A DNA stretch of 64,000 bases from Candidatus Amulumruptor caecigallinarius (GCA_023665605.1 JAMPDP010000001.1:940484-1004483), one strand, 5' to 3'. Positions 43,053 through 52,989 are shown, counted from the stretch's first letter. Program-made: numbers and translations. The notes: generated by a model not told the origin, from the letters alone.

Positions 43053-43893
43053 GGGGCGTGGAGTTGATGATGGAGAGGATGTTGTCGCGACTCGGCGAGC
43101 AGAGAGCATTGTAAAGGAGGCTCAGGTCGGGGCGAGAGTCGGCGGGTGCATCAGGGATGGCCGGGAGCAGCCCGCGGTAAAGCCCGGCGAATGCCTCCTG
43201 ATAGAGTGCTCCGTCAAGCGGCATGGGGGATGTGGCAAACTCCAAGGCATTGCTTATGCACTCGATTGAGGCATCAAGAATCATCTCACCGTGAGATATG
43301 TAGAGGAGACCGTCAAAGAGATATTCGAGATCTTGCACCGTGTGGGTTGAGACCACCACCGTCTGCCCCTCGCGGGAGTGCCGGGCCAGCAGGCGCGCCA
43401 GAATTTGCTTGGAGTTGATGTCAAGGCCGTTGGCCGGTTCATCAAGGAGCAGCAGGTCAGTGCGGAGGGATATGGCGTAAGCGAGCATAGCCTTGCGGCG
43501 CATACCGAGCGACATACGGTCGAGGCGCTCCGTGCCGGTGAATCCGAATGCCGCGAGGCAATCGCGGAGCACTTCGGCTGAGAAGGTGGGATAGAATGGC
43601 GCGTGACAGAGCACCATTGAGTGAATGTCAGGAGCCGGGAAACAGGTTTCGTCGCCGAGGAAGAACACCCGTGACAGAGCCTCCGCCGAGCGGGAGTCCA
43701 CGTTAAGGCCGTCGATGAGGCAACGCCCAGTCTGAGGGACAATGAGACCGCACATCACCTTGAGGAGAGAGGTCTTGCCGGCACCGTTCTCGCCGAGCAT
43801 CAGGTAAGTGCCTTCATGCAAGGTTGCCGAGACACTTCTCAGTGCCTCGGCCCCCTTGCGATACTTGAAAGTAACGTTTTGGAGCTCAATCAT
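43036..43893 (-). CDS. ABC transporter ATP-binding protein
   Basis: The 285-residue ATPase powers export or drug/peptide extrusion with the membrane component that overlaps its end. Walker A is GENGAGKTS near residue 35, the signature is MSLGMRRK near 133 (the SLGM form common in YtrB-like ATPases), and Walker B is LLLLDEPANGLD near 152. The switch His is in VVVSTHTVQDL. The substrate is unknown. A full promoter (43990-44020) gives this operon its own control, probably by the GntR regulator that is its last gene. Confidence 0.93.
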   Translation of the reverse strand: MIELQNVTFKYRKGAEALRSVSATLHEGTYLMLGENGAGKTSLLKVMCGLIVPQTGRCLIDGLNVDSRSAEALSRVFFLGDETCFPAPDIHSMVLCHAPFYPTFSAEVLRDCLAAFGFTGTERLDRMSLGMRRKAMLAYAISLRTDLLLLDEPANGLDINSKQILARLLARHSREGQTVVVSTHTVQDLEYLFDGLLYISHGEMILDASIECISNALEFATSPMPLDGALYQEAFAGLYRGLLPAIPDAPADSRPDLSLLYNALCSPSRDNILSIINSTPHDLCC

Positions 43894-43989
43894 GAATGTT
43901 TGTCTGTATGAAAGTCTCTTTATGGGCAGTCATTATTACAATGAGTGGGGATGGTTGGTGATGCAGCGGTGTGCATCACTATCACACCG

Positions 43990-44020
43990 CAAATGTACGT
44001 ACTTTTTTCGGGTCTGCAAA
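43990..44020 (-). promoter_or_regulatory. Promoter of the ABC transporter-GntR operon
   Basis: On the minus strand TTTG (44017-44020), a 19-base spacer and TACATTTG (43990-43997) form a full promoter. The leader contains GATGCAGCGGTGTGCATC, a small palindrome at about 43961-43978 that could be the GntR operator. Confidence 0.7.
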
Positions 44021-44240
44021 CTTTTCGGAGAAAAAGTGCAGTCTTTCATCGGTCAATGCGGGGGATGCGGCAAGATGCTCCAGTATCTTTCGGGTCTATT
44101 ATTGGTCTATTCGCAAGTATTCGTGGCTGCAAAACAATGTGTTATGCCGGGGAGTGCGTAACTTCGCGCTGCAATTCGGGTTTGCTCTCTTTCATAGATT
44201 TCATTGCTTCGATTTCATAATACTTACCAATCCATCATAC

Positions 44241-46415
44241 ATGATCAAACATCTACTCATGACCGCCCTTGGGCTGGCCGTTGCGAACGTTGGCTTCGCT
44301 TCCGGGGTCGGTCTGGCCTATCACACAAACGAGGACACCAAGGAGGCACGCGTTTGCTTCACCACTAACTCTGACCAGGATCAGAAGGCCACCATCATCG
44401 AGATTCCTGACGAGATAGAGATTCTGGGTGTCACTTACAAGGTAACCGAGATTGAGCCTAACGCGCTCAACAATTTCCCCAACGTCACCGAAGTAATCAT
44501 AGGCAAAAACATCGCCACCATCGGCGCCATCAAGGTCACAGACTCCGCCGTGCGCATGGGCGATGCGCAGAACTTCTACGGCTGCCCCAAGCTGGAGAAG
44601 TACACCGTGAAGGGTGGAAGCACCACCTTTGCCGCCACCGGTGCGGGCATCCTTGTGGTCAAGGGGATGAACGCCATCGCCAAGGTGCCCCAGGCACTTC
44701 CCGTCACTGACGGCGTGCTGAAGATGTCGACCAGCACCACCGGCCTGTGCGAGGGGGCCTTTGCCGAGAACTCTACCATCACCGACCTCTACCTGGCACC
44801 GAACCTGGCGTTTGGCGACTACTCCAACAGCTTCAACGATATGCTCAAGCTGCGCCGCTTCTACGTCAACGGCAGCGCGACCCCGGCCAACTTCTCCGTT
44901 AAGGCTTACGTGCTCTACAACGCCAACCAGACCAAGGTCATCTCATTTCCTCCCGCATATCAGGTGGAGGGCTTCAGCTGCGCCTCATCCGTGACGGAGG
45001 TCGGCTACAAGGCATTTGCCAACACACAGCTCTATCAGGTGACGATGTACGGCGTGAAGAAGATAGGCAAGCGCGCCTTCTACAAGTCAAAGATAATTTC
45101 TGCCGAGCTGCCCTCCACAGTGACCACTATTGGCGACCAGGCTTACATGGACTGCCCCCGTCTGGGTACCATCACTCTTAACTCCACCGCAGCCCTCCCT
45201 GCCGGATTTGCCCGCGACTGTCCCGCACTCACCACTGTCAAGGGCAACAAGGTACCCTCGGCTGTGGGCGCCGCCGCTTTCAAGGATTGCGTAAAGCTGA
45301 CGAGCTATCCCTTTAACGGTGCCACTAACTGCAACAGCGACAGCGCTTTCGTGAACTGCGGCTTCACCGAAGTCAAGTTCACCGGCACATACAAGCCGAA
45401 CGAGGATGGCGCGTACCGCTTTGGCCGCGCCTTCTTCGAGGGCAACCTCAATCTCGCCAAGATAGACCTCTCGGGCCTCAAGGCCGATGCCGCCAATCCC
45501 ACCGCTCCCGTCGACATATACTGGGCGTTCTCTAATGGCTGCCCCGAACTGAAGAAGATATGGTTCAGCGAGGCCACTAACTTCGAGTGGGTTCCGGTTT
45601 TTGAGGGCGATACAGGTATGTTTGGCCCCAATCCTATAATCAACGAGTTTGTGCTGGGTGGCTTCAAGGTGGAAGGCGCTACATACGCCGCCATAAGATA
45701 TGACTCCGGCGTGCATCTGCCGGTGGTATATCTCCGCACCACGGGTACCCCTTATCACTACTGCTATCTCAGCAGACTCTTCTCCGTCACCGGCACAGCC
45801 ACCTGCCAGCCCACGTTCTATTGCGATGCCTATACGCTCAAGGGCTTTGACGAGGCTTATGGCAACTATATCGTTCCCGGCGCGAAGTATTACATCCCCG
45901 GCGGCACGGCAGAGAATTACGCCGATGTCAATGAGCAGGCTCAGTTTGTTCAGGAGATGTACACCTACACACCCTCCAAGACCTCGAACGGCAAGTATAA
46001 GCTCACGCTGAAGAGCAACCTCTCATACCTGGTCTTCACCAAGGTGATAATCAACGGCACCACCTATGCACCCTATCCCGACAACGGTCTGACCGTAGAT
46101 GTGGACTTCGACAAGGTTGGCGACGTGGATGTGTACTACAACGTAGACGGCATTGAGATGCACACCATCTACCCCGGCAGCAACGCCTCGATAGAGTCCG
46201 TAGGAGCTGATGAGGGCGGTCTTCAGGCAGCCGTCAACGGCACTGAGGTGAGCTTCGGCGAGACAGCCGCATATGAGGTGATAGACCTCAGCGGGCGTAT
46301 CGTCGGTATGGGCGAGGGTTACTCGGTAAATCTTGAGGAACTTGCCCACGGCACCTACATCGTCATCGCCAAGGGCATGAACGGCGGCAAGGCCACCGTC
46401 AAGGTGGTGCGCTGA
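44241..46415 (+). CDS. BspA-like leucine-rich-repeat surface protein with C-terminal sorting domain
   Basis: The 724-residue protein begins with a signal peptide (MIKHLLMTALGLAVANVGFA). It contains LRR_5 (BspA/TpLRR) units such as EIEPNALNNFPNVTEVIIGK, CEGAFAENSTITDLYLAPN, VGYKAFANTQLYQVTMYGV and IGKRAFYKSKIISAELPS. The last 75 residues (AYEVIDLSGRIVGMGEGYSV and then a GTYIVIAKG strand ending in KVVR) resemble a type IX secretion A-type sorting domain, so it is probably exported to the cell surface. BspA-like proteins bind host or diet ligands. The start at 44241 is chosen because the signal peptide begins there; the upstream part of the frame crosses the ABC operon promoter. Confidence 0.88.
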   Translation: MIKHLLMTALGLAVANVGFASGVGLAYHTNEDTKEARVCFTTNSDQDQKATIIEIPDEIEILGVTYKVTEIEPNALNNFPNVTEVIIGKNIATIGAIKVTDSAVRMGDAQNFYGCPKLEKYTVKGGSTTFAATGAGILVVKGMNAIAKVPQALPVTDGVLKMSTSTTGLCEGAFAENSTITDLYLAPNLAFGDYSNSFNDMLKLRRFYVNGSATPANFSVKAYVLYNANQTKVISFPPAYQVEGFSCASSVTEVGYKAFANTQLYQVTMYGVKKIGKRAFYKSKIISAELPSTVTTIGDQAYMDCPRLGTITLNSTAALPAGFARDCPALTTVKGNKVPSAVGAAAFKDCVKLTSYPFNGATNCNSDSAFVNCGFTEVKFTGTYKPNEDGAYRFGRAFFEGNLNLAKIDLSGLKADAANPTAPVDIYWAFSNGCPELKKIWFSEATNFEWVPVFEGDTGMFGPNPIINEFVLGGFKVEGATYAAIRYDSGVHLPVVYLRTTGTPYHYCYLSRLFSVTGTATCQPTFYCDAYTLKGFDEAYGNYIVPGAKYYIPGGTAENYADVNEQAQFVQEMYTYTPSKTSNGKYKLTLKSNLSYLVFTKVIINGTTYAPYPDNGLTVDVDFDKVGDVDVYYNVDGIEMHTIYPGSNASIESVGADEGGLQAAVNGTEVSFGETAAYEVIDLSGRIVGMGEGYSVNLEELAHGTYIVIAKGMNGGKATVKVVR

Positions 46416-46458
46416 CCGCACACCGCTGACACAGGCCGCGTAAGCGGTTGTCTAAGAT

Positions 46459-46622
46459 AGTGTTGCAGAACCTACTGATGGAGGAGGTGATGTCGTAAAT
46501 CGGCGTCCTCCAGACGCCCTCTGCTGCGCTGACTATGACCCCGGATGCCTTCGCTAACGCTCCGGCTTCCGGGGCTACGGGTAAATCAGCGTCCTGCGGA
46601 CGCTCCCAAGGGATCTGCAACA
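46459..46622. repeat. Type A hairpin repeat, copy 6, with extended left end
   Basis: The left extension TGTTGCAGAACCTACTGATG precedes GTAAATC, GGCGTCC...GACGCC (a variant), CCCCGGATG...CTTCCGGGG and AGCGTCCTGCGGACGCT; it ends CTGCAACA. Confidence 0.85.
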
Positions 46623-46801
46623 AACTCTTAAAACAACATCTAAGCAGATACAGCACATATAAATATCATAGCAAACAGAGAGAGGTTCTCCGTGAGGAGG
46701 GCTTCTCTCTTTCGTAACTACTCACGTCTCTCAATGGACGAGCTCTATCTTTTTTTTGATAAAAAATATTATCATTTCAGCCGGAAGTGCGGAAAAATTG
46801 T

Positions 46802-46809
46802 TAGATTTG
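46802..46809 (+). promoter_or_regulatory. Promoter -7 element of the glycogen operon
   Basis: TAGATTTG matches TAnnTTTG, 60 bases before the debranching-enzyme start. The region upstream is A+T-rich. Confidence 0.5.
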
Positions 46810-46869
46810 TCAAACCTCTCCCCAATTCAGCTTACTGCACCCACATACATACCATGAAACCCTCAGCGC

Positions 46870-48858
46870 ATGAGTTACCTTAAATTCGACAAGAGCCTGC
46901 TGATCAATCTTGACCAGTCGCTGAAGCTCGAGATGCTGCGCACCAACCGGCTCGGGGCATATCACTGCACCACGCTGACCGACTGCAACACCCGCCGTCA
47001 GCACGGGCTGCTCGTCATCCCGCTGCCGGATGCCACGGGCGAGCCACACGTACTGCTGTCGTCGCTTGACGAGACGGTGGTGCAACACGGGGCCGAGTTC
47101 AATCTTGCCCTTCACCGCTACGCCGGCGGCACTTACTCGCCCAACGGTCACAAATACATCCGCGAGTTTGACTGCGAGCGCGTGCCCAGCACTACCTACC
47201 GCGTCGGCGGCGTAATTCTCACCAAGGAGAAGATATTCATCTCCAATGAAAACCGCATCCTGATTCGCTACACCCTGCGTGAGGCCCATTCGCCCACCAC
47301 GCTGCGTCTGCGGCCGATGTTGGCCTTCCGCCGCGCTAACGACATCTGCGTTGCCAATGACCGGATTAACACAGCCGTGACCGAAGTGCCGGACGGCATC
47401 GCCTGCTGCCTCTACGATGGTTATCCCACCCTCTATATGCAGCTCTCCACCTCCGGCGGCAAGTTCGTGAGCCGTCCGGATTGGTATCGCAACTTTGAGT
47501 ACATCAAGGATATAGCCCGCACCGAGGGTGCGTGCGAGGACCTGTGGACTCCCGGCTACATCGAGCTCCCCATCGAGCCGGGACAGTCGGTGATATTCTC
47601 AGCCGGAGTTGCCGAGGCCGACCCTACGAAGCTCCAGGAGATGTATGAGGCCGAGATGAAGAGCCGCACTTGCCGCACCAGCTTCTTCAACTGTCTGAAA
47701 AATGCCGCCAAGCAATTCTATATCCGTCCGGCCTCCGGGGGGATGTATATCATCACGCGCTATCCGTGGGGCGATGTCCGCGCCCGCGACCTGTTCATGG
47801 CGCTCCCCGGCTCCACCCTCTGCATAGACCATCCGAAGGACTTCCATGAGATCATGCAGACGGGGCTTGACGCGCTGATGAAGTTCTTGACCAAGGGTGT
47901 AACAGATCCTGTGATTCGCCATCTGGATGCCCCGGATGTGCCGCTGTGGGCACTGTGGGCACTTCAGGAATATGCCGTGGCCAAGGGGATGGACGATGCG
48001 CGCGACAAGTATGCCGCCGCCGTGGGCAAGCTGATGGATGCCATCCTGGCCGACGCGCACCCCAACCTGCACGTGGATGACCGCGGGCTGATAGAGACCG
48101 CCGGACATCACACCGCCGCATCATGGATGACCGCCACGATGCCCGGCTCGGGCAGGCCCATCGTGCCCCGTACGGGGCTGTTGGTGGAGTTGAACGGGCT
48201 GTGGTATGACGCACTCTGTTTCGCCTCCGAACTTACCGGTCGCGAGCGGTATGCACAGATAGCCAACGGACTTGCTCCGGCGTTCATAGAAACGTTCCTC
48301 AACGAGGCCGGCTACCTGTGGGACTACGTGGACCAGGGTGAGCCTAACCCCGAGGTGCGACCCAACATGGCCATAGCCATCGGTCTCCGCCACACCCCGC
48401 TGAGCCGCCGTCAGCGCAAGGGAGTGCTTGACGTAGTGACCCGCGAGCTGCTAACCCCCAAGGGACTACGCACCCTCTCGCCCAAGAGCGGGGCATACCG
48501 ACCCACGTATGTGGGCACCGCCGAGGAGCGCGCACTCGCCCTGCACAACGGCACCGCCCGCCCCTGGCTGATGGGTTTCTACGCATCGGCCTACTTAGGC
48601 GTGTTCGGCCCCGGCGGCGTGGGATATATTGACAGGATGCTCATCGGCTTCGAGGAGGAGATGAGCCAGGGGTGCATCGGCTCCCTGTCGCAGCTCTATG
48701 ACGGCAACCCGCCCTACGACGGCCACGGGGCCATCAGTCATGCGGTGAATGTGGCCGAAGTGCTCCGCGCGCTTGTCACCCTCAAGGACTTCGAGCGCGC
48801 CGAGGACCGCCGTTACCGCGAGGCCATGGGCATTGATAAGTCTGACACCAAGAAGTAA
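46870..48858 (+). CDS. Glycogen debranching enzyme (GH133-type amylo-alpha-1,6-glucosidase)
   Basis: The 662-residue protein has an N-terminal debranching-associated domain (NRLGAYHCTTLTDCNTRRQHG near residue 27, the conserved stretch of this family) and a C-terminal (alpha/alpha)6 barrel from about 290 with IITRYPWGDVRARDLFMALPG. It cleaves alpha-1,6 branches in glycogen. The gene is the first of a three-gene set; the glycosyltransferase starts six bases after its stop. There is no signal peptide, so it works in the cytoplasm. Confidence 0.9.
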   Translation: MSYLKFDKSLLINLDQSLKLEMLRTNRLGAYHCTTLTDCNTRRQHGLLVIPLPDATGEPHVLLSSLDETVVQHGAEFNLALHRYAGGTYSPNGHKYIREFDCERVPSTTYRVGGVILTKEKIFISNENRILIRYTLREAHSPTTLRLRPMLAFRRANDICVANDRINTAVTEVPDGIACCLYDGYPTLYMQLSTSGGKFVSRPDWYRNFEYIKDIARTEGACEDLWTPGYIELPIEPGQSVIFSAGVAEADPTKLQEMYEAEMKSRTCRTSFFNCLKNAAKQFYIRPASGGMYIITRYPWGDVRARDLFMALPGSTLCIDHPKDFHEIMQTGLDALMKFLTKGVTDPVIRHLDAPDVPLWALWALQEYAVAKGMDDARDKYAAAVGKLMDAILADAHPNLHVDDRGLIETAGHHTAASWMTATMPGSGRPIVPRTGLLVELNGLWYDALCFASELTGRERYAQIANGLAPAFIETFLNEAGYLWDYVDQGEPNPEVRPNMAIAIGLRHTPLSRRQRKGVLDVVTRELLTPKGLRTLSPKSGAYRPTYVGTAEERALALHNGTARPWLMGFYASAYLGVFGPGGVGYIDRMLIGFEEEMSQGCIGSLSQLYDGNPPYDGHGAISHAVNVAEVLRALVTLKDFERAEDRRYREAMGIDKSDTKK

Positions 48859-48864
48859 CCCACC

Positions 48865-50130
48865 ATGAAAGCGTTAATGTTTGGCTGGGAGTTTCCTCCC
48901 CACATCCTCGGCGGTCTCGGCACCGCCAGCTATGGCCTCACCCGCGGCATGTGGGAGTGTGGCGACATGGACATCACCTTTGTGATACCCAAGCCGTATG
49001 GCGATGAGGACCGTCACTTCGCACACATCATCGGTGCCAGTCAGGTGCCGGTGGCATGGCGCGACGTGAGCCGCGACTACGTGGAGCAGCGCATCGGCAA
49101 CCTTATGGACCCCGACCTGTACTACCGTCTGCGCGACCACATCTACGCCGACTTCAACTATATGCGCACCAACGACCTCGGCGCGATAGAGTTCTCCGGG
49201 CGTTACCCCGACAACCTGCTTGAGGAGATCAACAACTACTCCATCATGGCCGGAGTGGTGGCGCGCACTCTTGATTTTGACATCATCCACTCGCATGACT
49301 GGCTTACCTATCCCGCAGGCATACATGCCAAGCAGGTCACCGGCAAGCCGTTGGTGATACATGTGCACGCCACCGACTTTGACCGCTCGCGCGGCAATGT
49401 CAACCCCACGGTATACGGCATAGAGCGTGACGGCATGATCAATGCCGACCATATCATCACCGTGAGCGACCTGACGCGGCGCACCGTGATAGAGAAGTAC
49501 GGGATGCCGCCCGAGAAGGTGACCACCGTCCACAACGCCGTCACACCGCTGTCGCCCGACATCCTTGCCATCAGTGCACCCAAGCCGCCGGGCGAGAAGG
49601 TTGTGACGTTCCTGGGGCGTATCACGATGCAGAAAGGCCCGGAGTACTTCGTGGAGGCTGCTGCCAAGGTGCTCAAGAACAACCACAACGTGCGCTTCGT
49701 GATGGCCGGCAGCGGCGACAAGATGGAGGAGATGATCACCCTTGCGGCGAAGCGTGGCATAGCAGACCGTTTTCACTTCCCCGGGTTCCAGAAGGGGAAG
49801 CAGGTCTACGAGATGCTGTCGGCAAGCGATGTATATGTGATGCCGTCAGTGTCGGAGCCTTTCGGCATCTCCCCGTTGGAGGCTATGCAGATGGGCGTGC
49901 CATCCATCATATCCAAGCAGAGCGGTTGCGCAGAGATACTGCATAACGTCATCAAGACCGACTATTGGGACATTGATGCGATGGCTGATGCCATCAACGC
50001 CATCACCACCTATCCGGCCCTGCATGAGCAGCTGCGGCGTGACGGCCTCGCCGAGGTAAACGCAATCACCTGGAAGGATGCCGGACAGAAGGTGATAGAC
50101 ATCTACCACAACATCCTCAGAGACAGATAA
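48865..50130 (+). CDS. GT4 glycosyltransferase, probable glycogen synthase
   Basis: The 421-residue protein starts MKALMFGWEFPPHILGGLGTASYGLTRG, the glycine-rich donor/acceptor loop of glycogen-synthase-like GT4 enzymes. HSHDWLTYPAGIHAKQVTGKPLVIHVHATDF lies in the middle, and the C-terminal domain has FLGRITMQKGPEYFVEA and the E-x7-E motif EPFGISPLEAM. It elongates alpha-1,4-glucan using a sugar nucleotide. Position between debranching enzyme and GH57 amylase supports glycogen. Whether the donor is UDP- or ADP-glucose is not clear. Confidence 0.85.
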   Translation: MKALMFGWEFPPHILGGLGTASYGLTRGMWECGDMDITFVIPKPYGDEDRHFAHIIGASQVPVAWRDVSRDYVEQRIGNLMDPDLYYRLRDHIYADFNYMRTNDLGAIEFSGRYPDNLLEEINNYSIMAGVVARTLDFDIIHSHDWLTYPAGIHAKQVTGKPLVIHVHATDFDRSRGNVNPTVYGIERDGMINADHIITVSDLTRRTVIEKYGMPPEKVTTVHNAVTPLSPDILAISAPKPPGEKVVTFLGRITMQKGPEYFVEAAAKVLKNNHNVRFVMAGSGDKMEEMITLAAKRGIADRFHFPGFQKGKQVYEMLSASDVYVMPSVSEPFGISPLEAMQMGVPSIISKQSGCAEILHNVIKTDYWDIDAMADAINAITTYPALHEQLRRDGLAEVNAITWKDAGQKVIDIYHNILRDR

Positions 50131-50201
50131 TCCTGCCGGAATCCAAACTGCTCTCCAGTCAATACTCTCACACCAACATACTGATATTCCACACACACAC
50201 C

Positions 50202-51512
50202 ATGAAAGCCATCTGCTTTTACTTCCAGATACACCAGCCGCGCCGCCTGAAGAGATACCGCTTCTTTGACATCGGCCGTGACCATTATTATTACGATGAT
50301 TTCACCGACGAGGAGATTGTCACCGACATAGCCCACAAGAGCTACATCCCCGCAGCCGAGACGTTGCTGAAGATGATCAAAGAGAGCGACGGAAAGTTCC
50401 GTTGCGCCATCTCCGTGACCGGCATTGCTCTGGAGCAGTTTGAGCAATACGTGCCAGAGTTCATAGACCTGCTCAAGAAGCTCCACGACACCGGTGCCGT
50501 GGAGTTCCTTGGCGAGACCTATTCCCACTCGCTCGCGTCGCTCATTGATGCCGAAGAGTTCGCCCTTCAGGTGAGCGAGCAGGGGCGCAAGCTGTTTGAC
50601 CTGTTCGGCGTGAAGCCGACGGTGCTCCGCAACACCGAGCTGATATATTGCGATGAGCTCGCCCCGCAGATTCTCTCGATGGGCTTCAAGGGGGTCATTA
50701 CCGAGGGTGCCAAGCACATTCTGGGCTGGAAGTCGCCTGACTATGTGTATGCCGCCGCGGAGGCCCCGGAGCTGAAGCTGCTGCTTAAGAATGATGCTCT
50801 GAGCGAGAGGATTACCTATCACTTCTCCGACCAGCCCATCACTGCCGACGCGTTCATAGATATGGTTGCCTCCACGCCTGCTGAGGAGGAGATTGTCAAC
50901 CTGTTTATGAATCTGGAGACATTCGGGATGCTCCACCCCGAGGGTTCAGGCATCTTCAAGTTCATGGAGGCGCTGCCGCACTTCGCTGAGCAGCGCGGCA
51001 TCAGTTTCATCACTCCGGGACAGGCCGTGGCCGAGCTTCCCGCCGTGGCCGAGCTCTCGATAGTGCACCCGATCTCCTGGTCAGACGAGGCGCGCGACAC
51101 TTCGGCATGGCTGGGCAACGATATGCAGAATGAGGCGTTCCACAAGCTATTCAGCGTGGCAGAGCGCGTCAGAATGTGTGATGACCGCCGCCTGAAGCAG
51201 GATTGGCGCTATCTCCAGGCATCGGATCACCTGTTCTACATGAGCACCAAGCATATGGCCGACGGAGCGATGCACTCGTTCTTCTCGCCCTATGAGTCGC
51301 CCTTCGCCGCGTTCACCAACTACATGAATGTGCTGGCCGACTTCCTCGTGAGGGTAAGCGAGCAGTATCCCGAGAGCATCGAGAATGAGGAGCTGAACTC
51401 CCTGCTCACCACCATCCGCAACCAGAACCGTGAGATCCAGGCTCTGAACCGTGAGGTGGACTCGATGCGCAACAACCTGGCCCACTACAACGAGGAGCGC
51501 GCCAACCGCTGA
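50202..51512 (+). CDS. GH57 family alpha-amylase or branching enzyme
   Basis: The 436-residue protein begins MKAICFYFQIHQPRRLKRYRFF, with the GH57 first motif (HQP). The catalytic Glu is probably Glu146 in LRNTELIYCDEL, and the later conserved part is NLFMNLETFGMLHPEGSGIF. GH57 enzymes act as amylases, 4-alpha-glucanotransferases or branching enzymes. The operon context points to glycogen. A C-terminal coiled coil (about 395-436) ends the protein. It is 71 bases after the glycosyltransferase. Confidence 0.9.
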   Translation: MKAICFYFQIHQPRRLKRYRFFDIGRDHYYYDDFTDEEIVTDIAHKSYIPAAETLLKMIKESDGKFRCAISVTGIALEQFEQYVPEFIDLLKKLHDTGAVEFLGETYSHSLASLIDAEEFALQVSEQGRKLFDLFGVKPTVLRNTELIYCDELAPQILSMGFKGVITEGAKHILGWKSPDYVYAAAEAPELKLLLKNDALSERITYHFSDQPITADAFIDMVASTPAEEEIVNLFMNLETFGMLHPEGSGIFKFMEALPHFAEQRGISFITPGQAVAELPAVAELSIVHPISWSDEARDTSAWLGNDMQNEAFHKLFSVAERVRMCDDRRLKQDWRYLQASDHLFYMSTKHMADGAMHSFFSPYESPFAAFTNYMNVLADFLVRVSEQYPESIENEELNSLLTTIRNQNREIQALNREVDSMRNNLAHYNEERANR

Positions 51513-51555
51513 CCATACATAGTCTGAGGAAGGCGCCTGTTGCCGAGCAGAGGAT

Positions 51556-51685
51556 GTAAATCGGCGTCCTGCGGACGCCATTTGCTGTGCCGCTTGTAGC
51601 CCCGGATGCCTGCGCTGTCGCTCCGGCTTCCGGGGCTACGAGTAAATCGGCGTCCTTCGGACGCTCCATTGGAGGAGATGCAACA
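51556..51685. repeat. Type A hairpin repeat, copy 7
   Basis: First of three adjacent units: GTAAATC, GGCGTCCTGCGGACGCC, CCCCGGATG...CTTCCGGGG, GTAAATC, then GGCGTCCTTCGGACGC and ATGCAACA. Confidence 0.85.
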
Positions 51686-51762
51686 TCGACATTTGCGGTG
51701 CCGCTTGTAACCCCGGATGCCTGCGCTGTCGCTCCGGCTTCCGGGGCTACTAGTAAATCGGT
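51686..51762. repeat. Type A repeat, copy 8 (middle part only)
   Basis: Only the ACCCCGGATG...CTTCCGGGG hairpin and the flanking TTTGCGGTGCCGCTTG, the same as in copy 7, are kept. It looks like a partial duplication of copy 7. Confidence 0.75.
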
Positions 51763-51932
51763 GGGTGTTGCAGAACCTACGATGGCGGATGTGATGCTGT
51801 AAATCGGCGTCCTCCAGACGCCATTTGCTGTGCTGACTACGACCCCGGATGCCTGCGCTACCGCTCCGGCTTCCGGGGCTACGAGTAAATCAGCGTCCTG
51901 CGGACGCTCATTAGGAGGTTTTTGCAACACCC
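51763..51932. repeat. Type A hairpin repeat, copy 9, complete
   Basis: Left end GGGTGTTGCAGAACCTACG, right end TTTTTGCAACACCC, with all three hairpins between. The ends GGGTGTTGCA and TGCAACACCC are inverted repeats. Confidence 0.85.
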
Positions 51933-52001
51933 GCTCCATGGGAAGTTATGGATGACCCTTGCTGCTGCTGCGGTAAATTTGATGGTGACGGTTTGATTGC
52001 A

Positions 52002-52033
52002 TTTGCGATTTACGGCGGGATGCATTAACTTTG
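52002..52033 (+). promoter_or_regulatory. Promoter of the SemiSWEET-murB-murA group
   Basis: TTTG (52002-52005), a 20-base spacer and TAACTTTG (52026-52033) make a full Bacteroidetes promoter. It overlaps the upstream in-frame start at 52031, which is why the ATG at 52058 is chosen. Confidence 0.75.
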
Positions 52034-52057
52034 CTATTCACCTTAAACCTCATAACC

Positions 52058-52342
52058 ATGGATCATGACATGATAGTCACTATCGTGGGCTATGCGGCAG
52101 CCATCTGTATGGTGATGGGTTACCTGCCACAGGCATGGTACACCATCCGCACCCGCGAGACTGACGGCATCGCTCTCCCGACGTTTCTGCTGCTGGCTGC
52201 CGGCAGTGTGTTTTTTGTGATTCAGGGGATTATGCTCAGCAATATCCCTCTGGTGATCACCAATGCGATAACCACCGTGTCAAGCGCGATAGTGTTTGGC
52301 ATAAAGATACATAACGACTACTTCAAACGACCCCGGAAATGA
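52058..52342 (+). CDS. SemiSWEET sugar transporter
   Basis: The 94-residue protein has three membrane helices and the PQ-loop signature GYLPQAWYTIRTRETDGIALP near residue 21. SemiSWEETs are dimeric sugar uniporters. A second conserved part is NAITTVSSAIVFGIKIHND. The gene overlaps the start of the next one by four bases, so the first two genes of the group are coupled, although the functional link to cell-wall synthesis is not obvious. Confidence 0.88.
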   Translation: MDHDMIVTIVGYAAAICMVMGYLPQAWYTIRTRETDGIALPTFLLLAAGSVFFVIQGIMLSNIPLVITNAITTVSSAIVFGIKIHNDYFKRPRK

Positions 52343-52989
52343 ACCAGCTCCCTCCAGAGCCCCCTCTGATAGTGACCCTCGGCCGACAGATGGGCTGCGG
52401 CGGCCGCGAACTGGGCCGCCTACTGGCTGACCGTCTCGGCATCGGATACTTCGACAAGGAAATTCTCGTTGACTCAGCCCGCGCTGCCGGCATGAATCCC
52501 GATCTGCTCAAGTCACGTGACGAGCAGTCGCCTACCTTTATGAGCTCCGTGATGACTTTCGCCTACGGGCATAACCCGTTCAACTTCTACGGTGCGCCGT
52601 CGGTGATAGGCGATGACAACCTCTATGCCATCCAGAGCGACTATATACGTCGACTGGGGGAGACGCAGAGCTGCGTGATAGTGGGGCGTACAGCAGACTA
52701 TATACTGCGCGACCATCCGCGGATGGTGAGCGTGTTTCTCTACGCTACGCCTGAGGACTGCGCGCGCCGCATCATGGAGCGGGGCGACGTCAAGACCATG
52801 GAGGAGGCACGCGATCTGGCGAAACGCACCAACAAGATACGCGCCTCGTACTACAACTTCTACACTGACCGCAAGTGGGGACGCGCCTCCACCTACGACC
52901 TCTGTGTCAATACCTCACTGATGACGATGGAGCAGGTGGTGGATCTGATAGAGTACTACATCAATCTGCGCTATGGTCAGAGTCACTAA
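52339..52989 (+). CDS. Cytidylate kinase-like family protein
   Basis: The 216-residue protein begins with a P-loop-like segment VTLGRQMGCGGRELGRLLADRLG and continues with IGYFDKEILV, the features of the cytidylate-kinase-like (AAA_26) family of Bacteroidetes and Firmicutes. VIVGRTADYILRDHP is also typical. The substrate is unproven; the classical CMP-kinase motifs are incomplete. It overlaps SemiSWEET by four bases and murB by 17 bases, so the three are coupled. Confidence 0.85.
   Translation: MNQLPPEPPLIVTLGRQMGCGGRELGRLLADRLGIGYFDKEILVDSARAAGMNPDLLKSRDEQSPTFMSSVMTFAYGHNPFNFYGAPSVIGDDNLYAIQSDYIRRLGETQSCVIVGRTADYILRDHPRMVSVFLYATPEDCARRIMERGDVKTMEEARDLAKRTNKIRASYYNFYTDRKWGRASTYDLCVNTSLMTMEQVVDLIEYYINLRYGQSH

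Noticed and set aside
51556..51932. CRISPR array
   Set aside because: The repeats are palindromic modules of unequal length and there are no unique spacers of constant size or cas genes.
51406..51939. 177-codon minus-strand frame with repeated VAPEAGATAQASG peptides
   Set aside because: It is the translation of three type A repeats; the peptide repeats come from the DNA repeat and not from a protein family.
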